From: Adineta ricciae
Taxonomy: Eukaryota > Rotifera > Eurotatoria > Adinetida > Adinetidae
Direction of reading: 5' to 3'
NCBI GenBank assembly: GCA_905250025.1
Contig: CAJNOJ010000138.1
Location: 186,001 to 250,000 of the forward strand
DNA length: 64,000 nucleotides
Below the pieces are notes generated by a model. It was not told the DNA's origin, ran no database searches, and saw only the letters and a list, made by a program, of their open reading frames with translations. Both the position numbers and the translations under genes were made by a program. Shown piece after piece: positions 23,240 to 35,404 of this stretch. Positions within the stretch are counted from its first letter, which is position 1. Each line of letters opens with the position of its first letter.

Positions 23240-26119
23240 TCACGGCCATTCCAGCAATTGGCCACCGCTACTTGTCTGTGTGTGATTCAATGATCCCTTA
23301 TAGTATACAATTGCATTTTGTGAAACAATTGCATTAATCGCCTTCGTAGCACAAACATACACGATTGCTGAATCAGTGGCTGTAATATTCGCAACAAGTG
23401 GACATCTTGATTTTGTCATATGTATCGTGGAGTTTGTTGCTTGGATACGCGTTTCATTTGTCGAGCAGAGATTATTAACGGTTAATCCATCACTACCTAT
23501 GACAGTGGCAAAAGCAGCACAGTCAGATACACTCACATTCACAGTTGAATTCGAACCACTAATTTCCAAAGAGTCTTGTGCACAAGCATTGGCAATAGAA
23601 CTATTTTGAGTAATTTTAAGAGCAGCTAACTTTGGACAAGGCCACGATGCAGTTACAGAAACATTCATAACATTACGTAGTGTTATATTCATTTCTTCAC
23701 TCGCACAAAGATTGGAGACTGTAGTCATATTTTGAATACTAAGAAGAACTTTCCTTGGACAGGCCGTTGATGAATCAATGGCGATTGAACCTATGGTCGT
23801 GGCTGCTATGTTCATTTCTTCGCTTGCACAGAGATTCTCAATGTTCTGTATACTTCGAGCAGCAAGAAAAGTCTTCTTTGGACACGCGGCTGCAGAATCA
23901 ATTGAAAGAAGACCTAACCTATCTGTTGCTATGTACATTTCCTCACTTGCACAGATGTTCTTAATATTTTGTGCACTTTGAACACTAAGAAGAACCCTTT
24001 CGGGACATACACCCGATGAATTCACAGTAATAGAGCCTATGCCAGCTGCTGTTATGTCCATGTGTTCACTAGCACAGAGGTTGGAAACTTCGGTTATATC
24101 TTGAGCATCAAGGACAACTTTTTGTGGACATGCTGCCGCTGAATTGATGGAAATCGTTTCCATTTGAGCGGATATTAAACTCATTTCTTCACTTGCACAA
24201 AGATCGGAAACCGAATCGACCGAGGTCATATAAAAAGCGCTGACTTTTGGACAAGTTGTTGAATTGAAAGTAATCTTATTAGCTTGAAATACCATTATAT
24301 CCAAATGATCACTAGCACAAAGATTTTCAATTTCAGATGTGTTATTAACTGTAACGGTAGTCATTTTAGGACATGGTGAAGCTGGATTCATAGATACGAC
24401 AGATTTATCTTCGATGTCTATCTTCATTAAATCCATTGCACATACGTTTTTGACACGAGCTGCTCCTGCTGCATGAATCTCAGTTATTTGTGGACATGAT
24501 GAGGGCGTTGAAATGATGGTTGCTCTGTTCTTTGCTTTGATATTCAGCTGATTAAGCGAACAAACATTGTTCACTGTGGAACTCCCTGTGGCTGTTAAAT
24601 TAAGCATCGGCGAACGGCAAGTGTGCCTATTTTCTATGTCTATTGTGTCATTATTTTGAGCCAGGACATGAACCATGTGACGAGATGCTGAAAGAGAGTA
24701 ATAGGAAGTCAAAAGCTAACCACAGAAATTGCTGTTTAGATTTATATTAGAAATGTTGAAAGTTGTAGACAACAGATTCCTTAGTTTTTGTTCTCCGTAT
24801 TATAAACTTACCTAATGTTGTAGTTGCGTATTTACTTGTTTGGCGTGCTTTTCTGGTCGTTCTACGTGAGTTGTAAGGAGATCGATAATAGTTTCGTTTT
24901 CCTTCGTCTTCGTCTTCGTCCTCTTCTTCTTCATAATCATCTTCTTGTATTTCGTGCGAATAGTCGTCTTCTGCCATTCCTTGATAGTCTTGAGTTTTAT
25001 GAAACGAACCAAAGTTACCATGCATTCCACCGCTAAAACCACCTTTGGTAGGATTGAACACTGGGATGCTTGGACCAATCACTATAATAAAGAGCGTTGT
25101 GTATAAATAGAAAATTCTGTAATATAAACATACACGGTATCGGATTAAAATAACGAAGCATATCAATGTTTCCAGTCAAGGCCGATCCACTGCTGACTAA
25201 ACTTGCATAACCTGAAGCGATGAGTTGAGCAACAGAAAATACTTGGCCATACATGTTGATCACTGGTGGAATTATGTAAACTAGAACAAACGCAAAAAAT
25301 TCTCTTTACTTCGAATAATCAATAAGTATATGGTTTACCGCCTGATGATGAATAAATGATGGTTTGTTTAGATAATCGATCAGCAAAGATGGGGACCGAT
25401 GGTAAGAAACTGACAAATGGACCACGTAGCGCTGGAAAAAAAAGTTAAAATGGATCAAATCAATAAGGACAATGATTTAAAGAAAACCGACGATTGTCAC
25501 GACGATTGTATCGAGCTACAGGAAAACGAAATCGTTGATAGGATCGTCGATTGCTTTGATCGATGTAAATGTTCATATATCCAAGACTATTTGTTGTTGG
25601 TGGACGTCTCTTAAAAATTCATCAAACTGATTCAACTATGCACATACTAATCATTTACTTTGTTTCCTACATATGACCGCAGTTGAAGAACTGTATCATC
25701 TATCAAAATATTCAAAAGCATCAGTGACTGGCAGATCAGAAGGAAAATTATGCTCATGAGAAGAAGGTACGAATATTCACAGTAGTAGCTATACCTTCAC
25801 AAAAGCTATCGATTATTGATTACATTTCACAACATTACCTTGATCGTTCGATGATGATCGAGAAAAAGCGAAGAACCTCATCGAAACAGCAACAGCGATA
25901 ACAAGTACCAACACTGTACATATAATCTTCAATCTATTTCGCGTGAAAACAATCGAACACCACGATCTAAATCATTGAGATATCGAAAAACTCGTCACTC
26001 TATTCACTAAACATTTACAGCACTCACAATGGGTGTGCTCGGTGCATAATAGTTTTCTTCGAAATAGATTCCGTTTGTTCATCATTTGTAGACACCTTAT
26101 TATATTCACGTCTATCCAT
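23240..26119 (-). CDS. Type II membrane protein with two-cysteine repeats of about 41 residues, haplotype A (complete)
   Basis: Six exons on the minus strand restore 725 aa in phase: 26119-26028, 25966-25839, 25431-25339, 25280-25134, 25081-24812 and 24687-23240. A short polar N-terminus precedes one membrane helix (LKIICTVLVLVIAVAVS), suggesting a type II orientation. Then come a Gly-rich and strongly acidic stretch and a basic RRTTRKARQ stretch. The last exon is an array of about 11 repeats of about 41 residues, each with an LCASEEM-like box and an xCPK-like box, for example LCASEHMDITAAGIGS followed by VCPERVLLSVQ. Alternating hydrophobic residues suggest beta strands, and regular cysteine pairs suggest a disulfide ladder on a solenoid. 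I do not recognise the family; an extracellular adhesive or structural role is inference. Confidence 0.75.
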
Positions 26120-26916
26120 TGAAGTTGCTCTTCAATACAGCAAACGAACTAAAATAGAAACAAAACATTGAAAAATAACTCCATTGGTTTATTATTGATT
26201 TTTGATTATATAAAGTCCTGTATAAAAATATAGTCGGACTCGTTACTCAAGAAATATATACTATTTTGGCTATCTGTCTCTCTATACTGAGCATGTTGTT
26301 TACTGTTTCGAACAAAGTATATCTTATCATTATCATCATCTGAGTTGTTATCTCATATTGAGAAACATTCATTTTTCTATTCGTTTGAGTCCATTTTCTT
26401 GCATCATATGATGTCCTCTTTCTCTCTTTGTATTTTAGTCAACATTGAAGCACAAAATATAAGCTATCAGAACTAGCTGAAATCCTAGACAAAGAGGGCT
26501 AATGACAGAATCACTGCCCATCAATTCATCAACGACATGATACAGTGATCTACGTCTATCTATGTCACCAAATTCTTCATAATCTCCTGATTACTAAGTG
26601 TTCGCTACTTTGATCATGATTTTATTTTTACGATTCAATGTATAGACAGTAACAATATTGAATATCTCATCTGATATACGTAAATATTGATGGTTGTATG
26701 CGATATGTGCATAGAATTATTCGTTTTTCGTTATTTTCTTTGCTTGCGAAATAACAGAACATGGTTTATTCAGAAAATGTGAAGTTGATAACGCTTTTTT
26801 GTTCTTCTCTAATAAAGAATCGATGCACGTGTTCTCTTGTTCGGTAGTTCTTATCAGTACTTATATGGCATTTACGAAAAGGAAAGAATCTTTTGAAAAT
26901 TTTCAGATTAACTTCA
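26120..26916. other. Divergent promoter region, haplotype A
   Basis: About 800 bp between the minus-strand cysteine-repeat gene and the plus-strand SAHH-like gene, so it should carry both promoters. A short upstream exon of the SAHH-like gene is possible (an AG acceptor lies just before 26907), but none can be shown. Confidence 0.35.
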
Positions 26917-28437
26917 ATGCAGCATTTACAATGCATTCGGTCACCCTTTGTTCATCAAATGAGAAACATTGCTCACCATATTCCCTTCCATAACCGTGTT
27001 AAACAAGAATGTCTTCGTTTATCAAACGTTCCCTTATTATCTTCAATTGTGAAACAATATGAAAGCATTCAACCATTGAAACACTATTCGGTATTAAATA
27101 TTCAACATGAACTAGGTGACGTTAGCGCACAAGTTGAAGCATTAATTCGTCTTGGTGCCTTGCCAAAACATGTGTATTTCCTTCCTCCGTCATATTCTCA
27201 TAATAAGCAGTTCGAGGCGTTCTTAGCCAAGCATTTTCACATCCCGAAAGAAAATCTGTTCGATTCGTCATCGTATCGACTACGTTACAATTACGATAAA
27301 TATCGTTTAATGAATGTTTTAGTTCATCTAAAACAAATGATTCAACTGGAATCGATGAAAACCCAGAACCAATCGAATAATTTACTTATTTTAGATGATG
27401 GCGGTTGTTTTTCTGAAGCAATAACCATCCTATTCGATATCGAAGAAAATAAACTAGATCCAAATGAACTAAGCTGCAATCTGCCATCGACGTTGGAGCT
27501 GTCGGAACGTGATGCGAAATTAATTTTATCGTTTTTAAAAACAAATCAAATCCGTCTCGTTGAGCAAACATCACGTGGTTTGTTTAAATATATTGATCAG
27601 CCAAAAATTCCGATTGCGTTGAAAAAACTTGGCATATCAATAGTTGATGTTGCTACGAGTGAACCGAAAAAACGTTTAGAATCTGTGATAATCGCTGAAA
27701 CTTGTCTAAATATGTTATCTTACCTTTTTTATGACGCTCCCGCTCATTTAAAAATCCCCAAACCTTCCAAGAACGATCAATGTTTATTACTTGGATATGG
27801 GGCGATTGGACAAGCGATTGCATACGCCTTGACGCATGGTGGAGATCTAGGAATGTTTTCAAAAGATTCGGTTTACATATGGGATACAGATATGAACAAA
27901 AGAACTTCGGCAGAGAGCGATGGATTTCGACTGTTCAATCAATGGGATAAGACAAATGAATTTAATTATATTATCGGTTGTGCTGGTCGATGTTCATTAT
28001 CAATGTCGTCTCTATCGCTATTACGTAACAGTTCATATTTAATCAGCGTTTCATCGGCAGCAATCGAATTTCCGTTTCATGAAATGATTCAATATGCATC
28101 GGAAAGGCGTGCTGATGATATACAAATCCGATTATCGAAGGAAGAGTTCGATAAATTGAATGATGAGGATATTCATCGAAATATTAAGTTTCTTATTGAA
28201 AATAGCAAAGAAATAACAGTTGTAAATGGTGGAATGCCGATCACATTCTTGGGAATTTTAAATCCAACAGTACCTGAAAAGTTCGACCTGACAATTAGTC
28301 TAATGGTTGCTGCGAGCATTCAAGCAACTTTGATGAAACTGGCGAACGATCAAGAGAATCGGATTATACCATTGAACACAAACTTTTCAAATTTCATTTG
28401 TAATTGGTTCGAAACTAGGAAATCCGTAGAATATTAA
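26917..28437 (+). CDS. S-adenosylhomocysteine-hydrolase-like protein, haplotype A
   Basis: Open frame of 506 aa from the first ATG shared by both alleles. It resembles the AdoHcyase fold: LILDDGG, a shortened EQTSRG in place of EETTTG, an EPKKRLES segment where the family has TKSKFDN, a dinucleotide-binding GYGAIGQAIA loop (family GYGDVGKGCA), and a C-terminal VVNGGMPITFLG region. By eye, several catalytic residues are replaced: second Glu of EETTTG to Gln, the Asp-Asn pair after the catalytic Lys to Glu-Ser, and the GHF histidine is absent. NAD binding looks retained but hydrolysis of S-adenosylhomocysteine is doubtful. The basic N-terminus could be a mitochondrial signal. Start uncertain. 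A bacterial origin is possible but untested. Confidence 0.72.
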   Translation: MQHLQCIRSPFVHQMRNIAHHIPFHNRVKQECLRLSNVPLLSSIVKQYESIQPLKHYSVLNIQHELGDVSAQVEALIRLGALPKHVYFLPPSYSHNKQFEAFLAKHFHIPKENLFDSSSYRLRYNYDKYRLMNVLVHLKQMIQLESMKTQNQSNNLLILDDGGCFSEAITILFDIEENKLDPNELSCNLPSTLELSERDAKLILSFLKTNQIRLVEQTSRGLFKYIDQPKIPIALKKLGISIVDVATSEPKKRLESVIIAETCLNMLSYLFYDAPAHLKIPKPSKNDQCLLLGYGAIGQAIAYALTHGGDLGMFSKDSVYIWDTDMNKRTSAESDGFRLFNQWDKTNEFNYIIGCAGRCSLSMSSLSLLRNSSYLISVSSAAIEFPFHEMIQYASERRADDIQIRLSKEEFDKLNDEDIHRNIKFLIENSKEITVVNGGMPITFLGILNPTVPEKFDLTISLMVAASIQATLMKLANDQENRIIPLNTNFSNFICNWFETRKSVEY

Positions 28438-28858
28438 TAAAAGTTCATATCTCAACGATCAGCGTGAGTGACTTGTATGTACCCACATTCATCGTCCTTC
28501 TCGGATATTTTATGACATTTCTTTTAATATAAAGACACACATGCAATCTTCTGAAGGTGAAAAATTCTCTGGGATGTATATCTTATGATATTGAATTAAC
28601 ACGCGTGTAAAACTATTCTACTCACATTAATTCACACATCTGTAATAACCTAATAACTGTGGATCACTTCGTTCGTCTTTCTTTCTCCTATTATCTGACA
28701 ATTAATTACAGAAGAAGAAATCCATCTTTGTTCTTATATACCAATTACAAAAAAAAAGAAAGATTTGTAGTTACAAAACCATCAGATCACCCACACTAGC
28801 TGACAAGTTTCGTTTTTTCCTACCAGAAAAACTAAATTGCTAAAATTACATTCAACTC
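28438..28858. other. Intergenic, haplotype A
   Basis: About 420 bp between two plus-strand genes; presumed 3' flank of the SAHH-like gene and promoter of the receptor gene. No motif recognised. Confidence 0.3.
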
Positions 28859-29895
28859 ATGTCATCAGCAGTTGTCACAAGCCTAATCGATTCCTATCGG
28901 CAAGTGTTCATCTATATGGGCATTCCTATCTTATCATTCGGTCTTGTCGGTGATATTTTCAATATACTTGTATTCTTGAGTCTTCGAACCTTTCGACAAA
29001 GTTCATGTGCATTCTATCTGACTACAATGTCATTATTGAATCTTGGTCAACTGATCACTGGTTTATTATCGCGTATTTTAATCACTGGTTATGACATTGA
29101 CCTCACACGTACTTCATTGTTTTATTGTAAATTCCGATTATTCTTCCTTCAAGTGTCTACGGCAAGTTCTCTTGGATGTATTTGTCTGGCGACAATCGAT
29201 CAATACTTTGCCACATGTGCTCGACCTCGTTGGCAACAATGGTGTAATATTTATTTATCCCGACGAATTCTGTTCGGTTTGATTGTCATCGTCATTATCG
29301 AACAAAGTCCTTGTATGATTGTTTATGACCACAGGATCTTATCGGTGACATCGAATGAAACAATTTGTGTTAGTACAAGTATCGATTTTGACAAATTCAA
29401 CATTTATTTTAATTCACTTGTGTTAGGGAATGTCATTCCTCTTACCATAACATCTACTTTCGGTGTCCTAATCTATCGAAATATTCAACAATTGAGCTAT
29501 CGAACCGTTCCATTGGTTAGACAAGAGCTCGATAAGCAATTAAATTCTATGGTTCTTATTCTAATTTTTTGCATTCATATGACGTTTTTACCACAACTGA
29601 TCGTTTACTTTATCGCAGTTTATGGAAATATTCAAAATTCTCGTACTCGAGCACAACTTAATTTGGCTTATGCAATTACTCTTTGCTTATATTATTCATT
29701 CTTTGCTGTAAGTCATCTTTGTTCATTATTTCTCAGCTTTTTTGTGTCCGTCTCATGTTTTAGTCGTCATTTTATATTTATATGATCGTTTCGGAACGTT
29801 TTCGTCGGCAGTTTGTGTACGTGATCTTTCAAATGCATATTAATCGGTATCGTCCACAACGAGTCGCTCCAAATGTAATCTTCAACTTAACATAG
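28859..29895 (+). CDS. Class A-like seven-transmembrane receptor 2, haplotype A
   Basis: Two exons, 28859-29707 and 29764-29895, joined by a 56-bp GT-AG intron, give 326 aa. Splicing matters: reading through the intron ends in a spurious tail, whereas the second exon completes helix 7 (SFYIYMIVSERFRRQF) with a basic cytoplasmic tail. Helix 3 ends in ATIDQYF, a DRY-like position; paired cysteines follow the usual class A pattern (YCKF before helix 3, ETICVS in loop 2). It looks like an orphan invertebrate peptide-type receptor. Ligand unknown. Confidence 0.78.
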
Positions 29896-30440
29896 TTCAT
29901 AACAAAAATGATATTTTCATGTTGTACAACAAATTTTTTGCTTCGAGATTGAAAAAGTCGCTCGTCGTTTCGTTTTATCCGATCTTAAATTCAGTAGAAT
30001 GTTTTAGTATATTCTTATCGTTAGATCTGGAATGTAATTAAGCACGCTTTTACCGCCAATAACTGAAGTAATATATTACATACACTTAACTGAGACTTTT
30101 CTCTTATTAGAAAAAGAAGAAAGATAAATGTGAAACTATAATGATGGTTGTAATAGAGGTCGACGAATACGTCGGAAATACTGTTTAGTGTAAAGAAATG
30201 TGATCGTGATATGAAACGGCCTTCTTTCCTTGTGCTACAATCAAACAGATGCCAACTTCGTAGAAGCTGTGCATTGCCCACTGTGATGTATGGAATTGAC
30301 CATTTCAGATGCTTTATCTTGTTCAGATCACATGATTCGATCTATACGTGTTAGTAACGATGAAAATGCATATTTATTTATAAAACACGAATTGAACACT
30401 GTAGCACAACAGTTCATACTATGCAGTACTAGTTGTCGTT
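29896..30440. other. Intergenic, haplotype A
   Basis: Convergent 3' flanks of receptor 2 (+) and the PLD-like gene (-). No gene supported. Confidence 0.35.
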
Positions 30441-30441
30441 C

Positions 30442-30526
30442 TCAGAATCGAAACTTGCCACTGGCATCGGACCATTTTCCCTCATCGTTTAATTTACCAT
30501 ATTTATCTGTGGATTGATTTCTGTAC
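30442..30526 (-). CDS. PLD-like gene, haplotype A, last-exon fragment
   Basis: The minus strand matches the last exon of the PLD-like gene (36996-37136 on B), reading GKLNDEGKW and ending in TGA at 30442-30444. It is cut by the join at 30527. The rest of this allele is at 42278-43952, and about 228 bp between (equivalent to 37081-37308) are missing. Confidence 0.7.
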
Positions 30527-30527
30527 N
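30527..30527. other. Assembly join A to B (single n)
   Basis: Left side is the PLD-like last exon of haplotype A. Right side is the interior of the cysteine-repeat gene of haplotype B, matching 23847 onward. Confidence 0.9.
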
Positions 30528-32754
30528 TGTATACTTCGAGCAGCAAGAAAAGTCTTCTTTGGACACGCGGCTGCAGAATCAATTGAAAGAAGACCTAACC
30601 TATCTGTTGCTATGTACATTTCCTCACTTGCACAGATGTTCTTAATATCTTGTGCACTTTGAACACTAAGAAGAACCTTTTCGGGACATACACCCGATGA
30701 ATTCACAGTAACAGAGCCTATACCAACTGCTGTTATGTCCATGTGTTCACTAGCACAGAGATTGGAAACTTCGGTTATATCCTGAGCGTCAAGGACAACT
30801 TTTTGTGGGCATGCTGTCGCTGAATTGATAGAAATCTTTTCCATTTGAGCGGATATTAAACTCATTTCTTCACTTGCACAAAGATCGGAAACAGAATCGA
30901 CCGATTTCATATAAAAAGCGCTGACTTTTGGACATGATGTTGTTGAATTGAAAGTAATCTTATTAGCTTGAAATATCATTACATCCAAGTGATCACTAGC
31001 ACAAAGATTTTCAATTTCAGATGTGTTATTAACTGTAACGGTAGCCATTTTAGGACATGGTGAAGATGGATCCATAGATACGACAGATTTATCTTCGATG
31101 TCTATCTTCATTAAATCCATTGCACATACGTTTTTGACACGAGCTGCTCCTGCTGCATGAATCTCAGCTGTTTGCGGACATGACGAGGGCATTGCCATGA
31201 TGGTTGCTTTGCCTTTGGCTTTGATATTCAACTGATTAAGCGAACAAACATTGTTCACTGTGGAGCTACCTGTGGCTGTTAAATTAAGCATCGGCGAACG
31301 GCACGTGTGACTATTTTCTATGTCTATTGTGTCATTATTTTGAGCCAGAACATTAACCACGTGATGAGATGCTGAAAGAGAATAATAGGATGTTCAAAGT
31401 TGTAGACAATAGATCGCTTAGTTTTTGTTCTCCATACTAATTATAAACTTACCTAATGTTGTACTTGTGTATTTACTTGTTTGGCGTGCTTTTTTGGTCG
31501 TTCTACGTGAGTTGTAAGGAGATCGATAATAACTTCGTTCTCCTTCGTCTTCTTCTTCGTCTCCGTCATATCCATCTTCTTGTGTTTCTTGCGAATAGTC
31601 GCCTTCTGCCGTTGCTTCATAGTCTTGAGTTTTATGAAACGAACCAAAGTTACCATGCATTCCACCGCTAAAGCCACCTTTGGTAGGATTGAGTACTGGG
31701 ATACCTGGACCAATCACTATACAATAGAGAGCGTTGCCTGTAAATAGAAAATTCTGTAATATAAACGTACATGGTATCGGATTAAAATAACGAAGCATAT
31801 CGATGTTTCCAGTCAAGGCCGATCCACTGCTGACTAAACTTGCATAACCTGAAGCGATGAGTTGAGCAACAGAAAACACTTGACCATACATGTTGATCAC
31901 GGGTGGAATGATGTAAACTAGAACAAACGCAAGAAATTCTCTTTGCTTCGAATAATCAATAAGTATATGGTTTACCGCCTGATGATGAATAAATGATGGT
32001 TTGTTTAGATAATCGATCGGCAAAGATGGGGACCGACGGTAAGAAACTGAAAAATGGACCACGTAGCGCTGGAAGAGAAAAGTTAAAATGGATCAAATCA
32101 ATAGGGACAATAATTTAAAGAAAACTGACGATTGTCACGACGACTGTATCGAGCTACAGGAAAACGAAACCGTTGATAGGGTCGTCGATTGTCCTGGTCG
32201 ATGTAAATGTTCATATATCCAAGATTATTTGTTGTTGGGCGCCTCTTGAAAATTCATCAAACTTATTTAACTATGCACATACTAATCATTTACTTTGTTT
32301 CCTACGTATGACCGCAGTTGAAGAACTGTATCGTCTATCAAAATATACAAAAGCATCAGTGACTAATAGGTTAGAATGAAAACTATGCCCATGAGAAGAA
32401 GATACGAATATTCACAGCCGTAGCTGTAACTTCACGAAAGCTATCGATTATTAATTACATTTCACAACATTACCTTGATCGTTCGATAATGGTTGAGAAA
32501 AGGCGAAGAACCCTATCGAAACAGCAACAGCGATAACAAGTACCAACGCTGTACATATAATCTTCAATCTATTTCGCGTGAAAGCAATTGAACACCACGA
32601 TCTAAATCATTGAGATATCGAAAAAGTCGTCACTCTATTCATTGAACATCTACAACACTCACAATTGGTGTGCTCGGTCCATAATAGTTTTCTTCGAAAT
32701 AGATTCCGTTTGTTCATCATGTGTAGGCACCTTATCATATTCACTTCTATCCAT
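30528..32754 (-). CDS. Cysteine-repeat membrane protein, haplotype B, N-terminal part
   Basis: Allele of 23240-26119 with the same six-exon plan, starting at the ATG at 32754. The membrane-helix exon, the acidic exon (shorter and less acidic: DGDEEEDEGER) and the first half of the repeat array are present. The array is cut at 30528 by the join and its C-terminus lies at 15576-15833. One repeat has an extra Ser (STTSCPK against STTCPK). Confidence 0.75.
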
Positions 32755-33449
32755 TGAATTTGCTCTTCAATACAGCAAACGAACTAAAATAGAAAAAAAA
32801 CATTGACAAATAATTCCATAGGTTTATTATTGACTTTTGATTATATAAAACCCTGTATAAAAATATAGTCGGACTCGTTACTCAAGAAATATATACTATT
32901 TTGGCTATCTGTCCCTCTATACTGAGCATGTTATTTACTGTTTCGCACAAAGTATCTCTTATCATCATTATTATCTAAGTTGTTATCTCATATTGAGAAA
33001 CATATTCATTTTTCTATTCGTTTGAGTCCATTTTCTTTACATGATGTGATGTCCTCTTTCTCTCTTTTTATTTTAATCAAGATCGAAGCACAAAATATAA
33101 GCTATCAGAACTAGCTGAAATTCTAGACAAAAAGGAATAATGACAGAATCACTGCCCATCAATTCGTCGACGACTTGATACAGTGATCTACGTCTATTCA
33201 TGATACCAAATTCTTCATGATATCACGACTACACTAAGTGTGCGCTACTTTGATCGTTTTTCGTTATTTTCTTTGCTTGCGAAATAACAGAACATGGGTT
33301 ATTCAGAAAATGTGAAGTTGATAACGCTTTTTCGCTCTCCTTGAATAAAGAATCGATGCACGTGTTCTCTTGTTCGGTAGTTCTTATCAGTGCTTATATG
33401 GCATCCTCGAAAAGCAAAGAATCTTTTGAAAATTTTCAGATTAACTTCA
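32755..33449. other. Divergent promoter region, haplotype B
   Basis: Counterpart of 26120-26916 but about 100 bp shorter (material near 26600-26700 is missing). Presumed promoters of both flanking genes. Confidence 0.35.
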
Positions 33450-34970
33450 ATGCAGCATTTACAATGTATTCGGTCACCCTTTGTTCATCAAATGAGAAAC
33501 ATTACTCAACATATTCCCTTCCATAACCGTGTTAAACAAGAATGTCTCCGTTTATCAAACGTTCCTTTATTATCTTCAATTGTGAGACAATACGAAGGCT
33601 TTCAACCATTGAAACAGTATTCAGTATTAAACATTCAACATGAACTGGGTGACGTTAGCGCACAAGTTGAAGCACTAATTCGTCTTGGTGCCTTGCCAAA
33701 ACATGTGTATTTCCTTCCTCCGTCATATTCTCATAATACGCAGTTCGAGGCGTTCTTAGTCAAGCACTTTCAAATTCCGAAAGAAAATCTATTCAATTCG
33801 TCATCGTACCGTTTATGTTACAATTACGATAAATATCGTTTAATGAATGTTTTAGTTCATTTAAAACAAATGATTCAAATGGAATCGATGAAAACCCAGC
33901 ACCAACCGAATAATTTACTTATTTTAGATGATGGCGGCTGTTTTTCCGAAGCAATAACCATCCTATTCGATATCGAAGAAAATAAACTAGATCCAAATGA
34001 ACTAAGCTGCAATCTGCCATTGACGTTGGGACTATCGGAAGGTGATGCCAAATTGATTTTATCGTATTTAAAAACAAATCAAATCCGGCTCGTTGAGCAA
34101 ACATCTCGTGGTTTGTTTAAATATATCGATCAGCCAAAAATTCCGATTGCGTTGAAGAAACTTGGCATATCAATAGTTGATGTTGCTACAAGTGAACCAA
34201 AAAAACGTTTAGAATCTGTGATAATCGCTGAAACTTGTCTGAATATGTTATCGTACCTTTTTTATGACGCTCCCGTTCATTTGCAAATCCCCAAGCCTTC
34301 CAAGAACGATCAATGTTTATTACTTGGATACGGGGCGATTGGACAAGCGATTGCACACGCATTGACACATGGTGGAGATCTAGGAATGTTTTCAAAAGAT
34401 TCAGTTTACATATGGGATACAGATATGAACAAAAGAACTTCGGCAGAGAGCGATGGATTTCGATTGTTCAATCAATGGGATAAGACAAATGAATTTAATT
34501 ATATTATCGGTTGTGCTGGTCGATGTTCATTATCGATGTCGTCTCTATCGCTATTACGTAACAATTCATATTTAATCAGCGTTTCATCGGCAGCAATCGA
34601 ATTTCCGTTTCATGAAATGATTCAATATGCATCGGAAAGGCGTGCTGATGACATACAAATCCGATTATCGAAGGAAGAGTTCGATAAATTGAATGATGAG
34701 GATATTCATCGAAATATCAAGTTTCTTATTGAAAATAGCAAAGAAATAACAGTTGTAAATGGTGGAATGCCGATCACATTTTTAGGAATTTTAAATCCAA
34801 CAGCAGCCGAAAAGTTCGACCTGACAATTAGTCTGATGGTTGCTGCGAGCATTCAAGCAACTTTGATGAAACTGCCGAACGATCAAGAGGATCGGATTAT
34901 ACCATTGAACACATACTTTTCAAATTTCATTTGTAATTGGTTCGAAAATAGGAAATCCGTAGAATATTAA
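33450..34970 (+). CDS. S-adenosylhomocysteine-hydrolase-like protein, haplotype B
   Basis: Intact 506-aa allele of 26917-28437, exactly the same length. LILDDGG, EQTSRG, EPKKRLES and GYGAIGQAIA are unchanged, and differences lie elsewhere. The altered catalytic positions being shared by both alleles indicates they predate haplotype divergence and are not sequencing errors. Confidence 0.72.
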   Translation: MQHLQCIRSPFVHQMRNITQHIPFHNRVKQECLRLSNVPLLSSIVRQYEGFQPLKQYSVLNIQHELGDVSAQVEALIRLGALPKHVYFLPPSYSHNTQFEAFLVKHFQIPKENLFNSSSYRLCYNYDKYRLMNVLVHLKQMIQMESMKTQHQPNNLLILDDGGCFSEAITILFDIEENKLDPNELSCNLPLTLGLSEGDAKLILSYLKTNQIRLVEQTSRGLFKYIDQPKIPIALKKLGISIVDVATSEPKKRLESVIIAETCLNMLSYLFYDAPVHLQIPKPSKNDQCLLLGYGAIGQAIAHALTHGGDLGMFSKDSVYIWDTDMNKRTSAESDGFRLFNQWDKTNEFNYIIGCAGRCSLSMSSLSLLRNNSYLISVSSAAIEFPFHEMIQYASERRADDIQIRLSKEEFDKLNDEDIHRNIKFLIENSKEITVVNGGMPITFLGILNPTAAEKFDLTISLMVAASIQATLMKLPNDQEDRIIPLNTYFSNFICNWFENRKSVEY

Positions 34971-35404
34971 TAAAAGTTCGTACCTCAACGATTAGCATGA
35001 GTGACTCATATGTACTCCCATTCATCGTCCTTTTCGGATATTTTATGACATTTCTTTTAATATGAGGACACACATGCGATCTTCTGAGGGTGAAAAGTTC
35101 TCTTGGATGTATTTCTTATGATATTAAGTTGACACGCGTGTAAAAATATTCTACTCACATTAATTCGCACGTCTGTAATAATCTAATAACTACGGATCAC
35201 TTCGTTCGTCTTTCTTTCTCCTATTATCTGACAACTAATTACAGAAAAAGAAATCCATCTTTATTCTTATATACCAATTACAAGGAAAAGAAAGATTTGT
35301 AGTTATAAAACTATCCATTCGCGAACAAAAGATCAGGCACAGTAGTTGACAAGTTTCGTTTGTTGTTACCAGAAAAACTAAATTGCTAAAAGTACATTCA
35401 ACTC
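34971..35404. other. Intergenic, haplotype B
   Basis: Counterpart of 28438-28858; no gene or motif supported. Confidence 0.3.

Noticed and set aside
23500..24600. Regular repeat of about 123 bp that could look like a CRISPR or satellite array
   Set aside because: It is an in-frame protein repeat with conserved cysteines and diverged third positions, present in a multi-exon gene.
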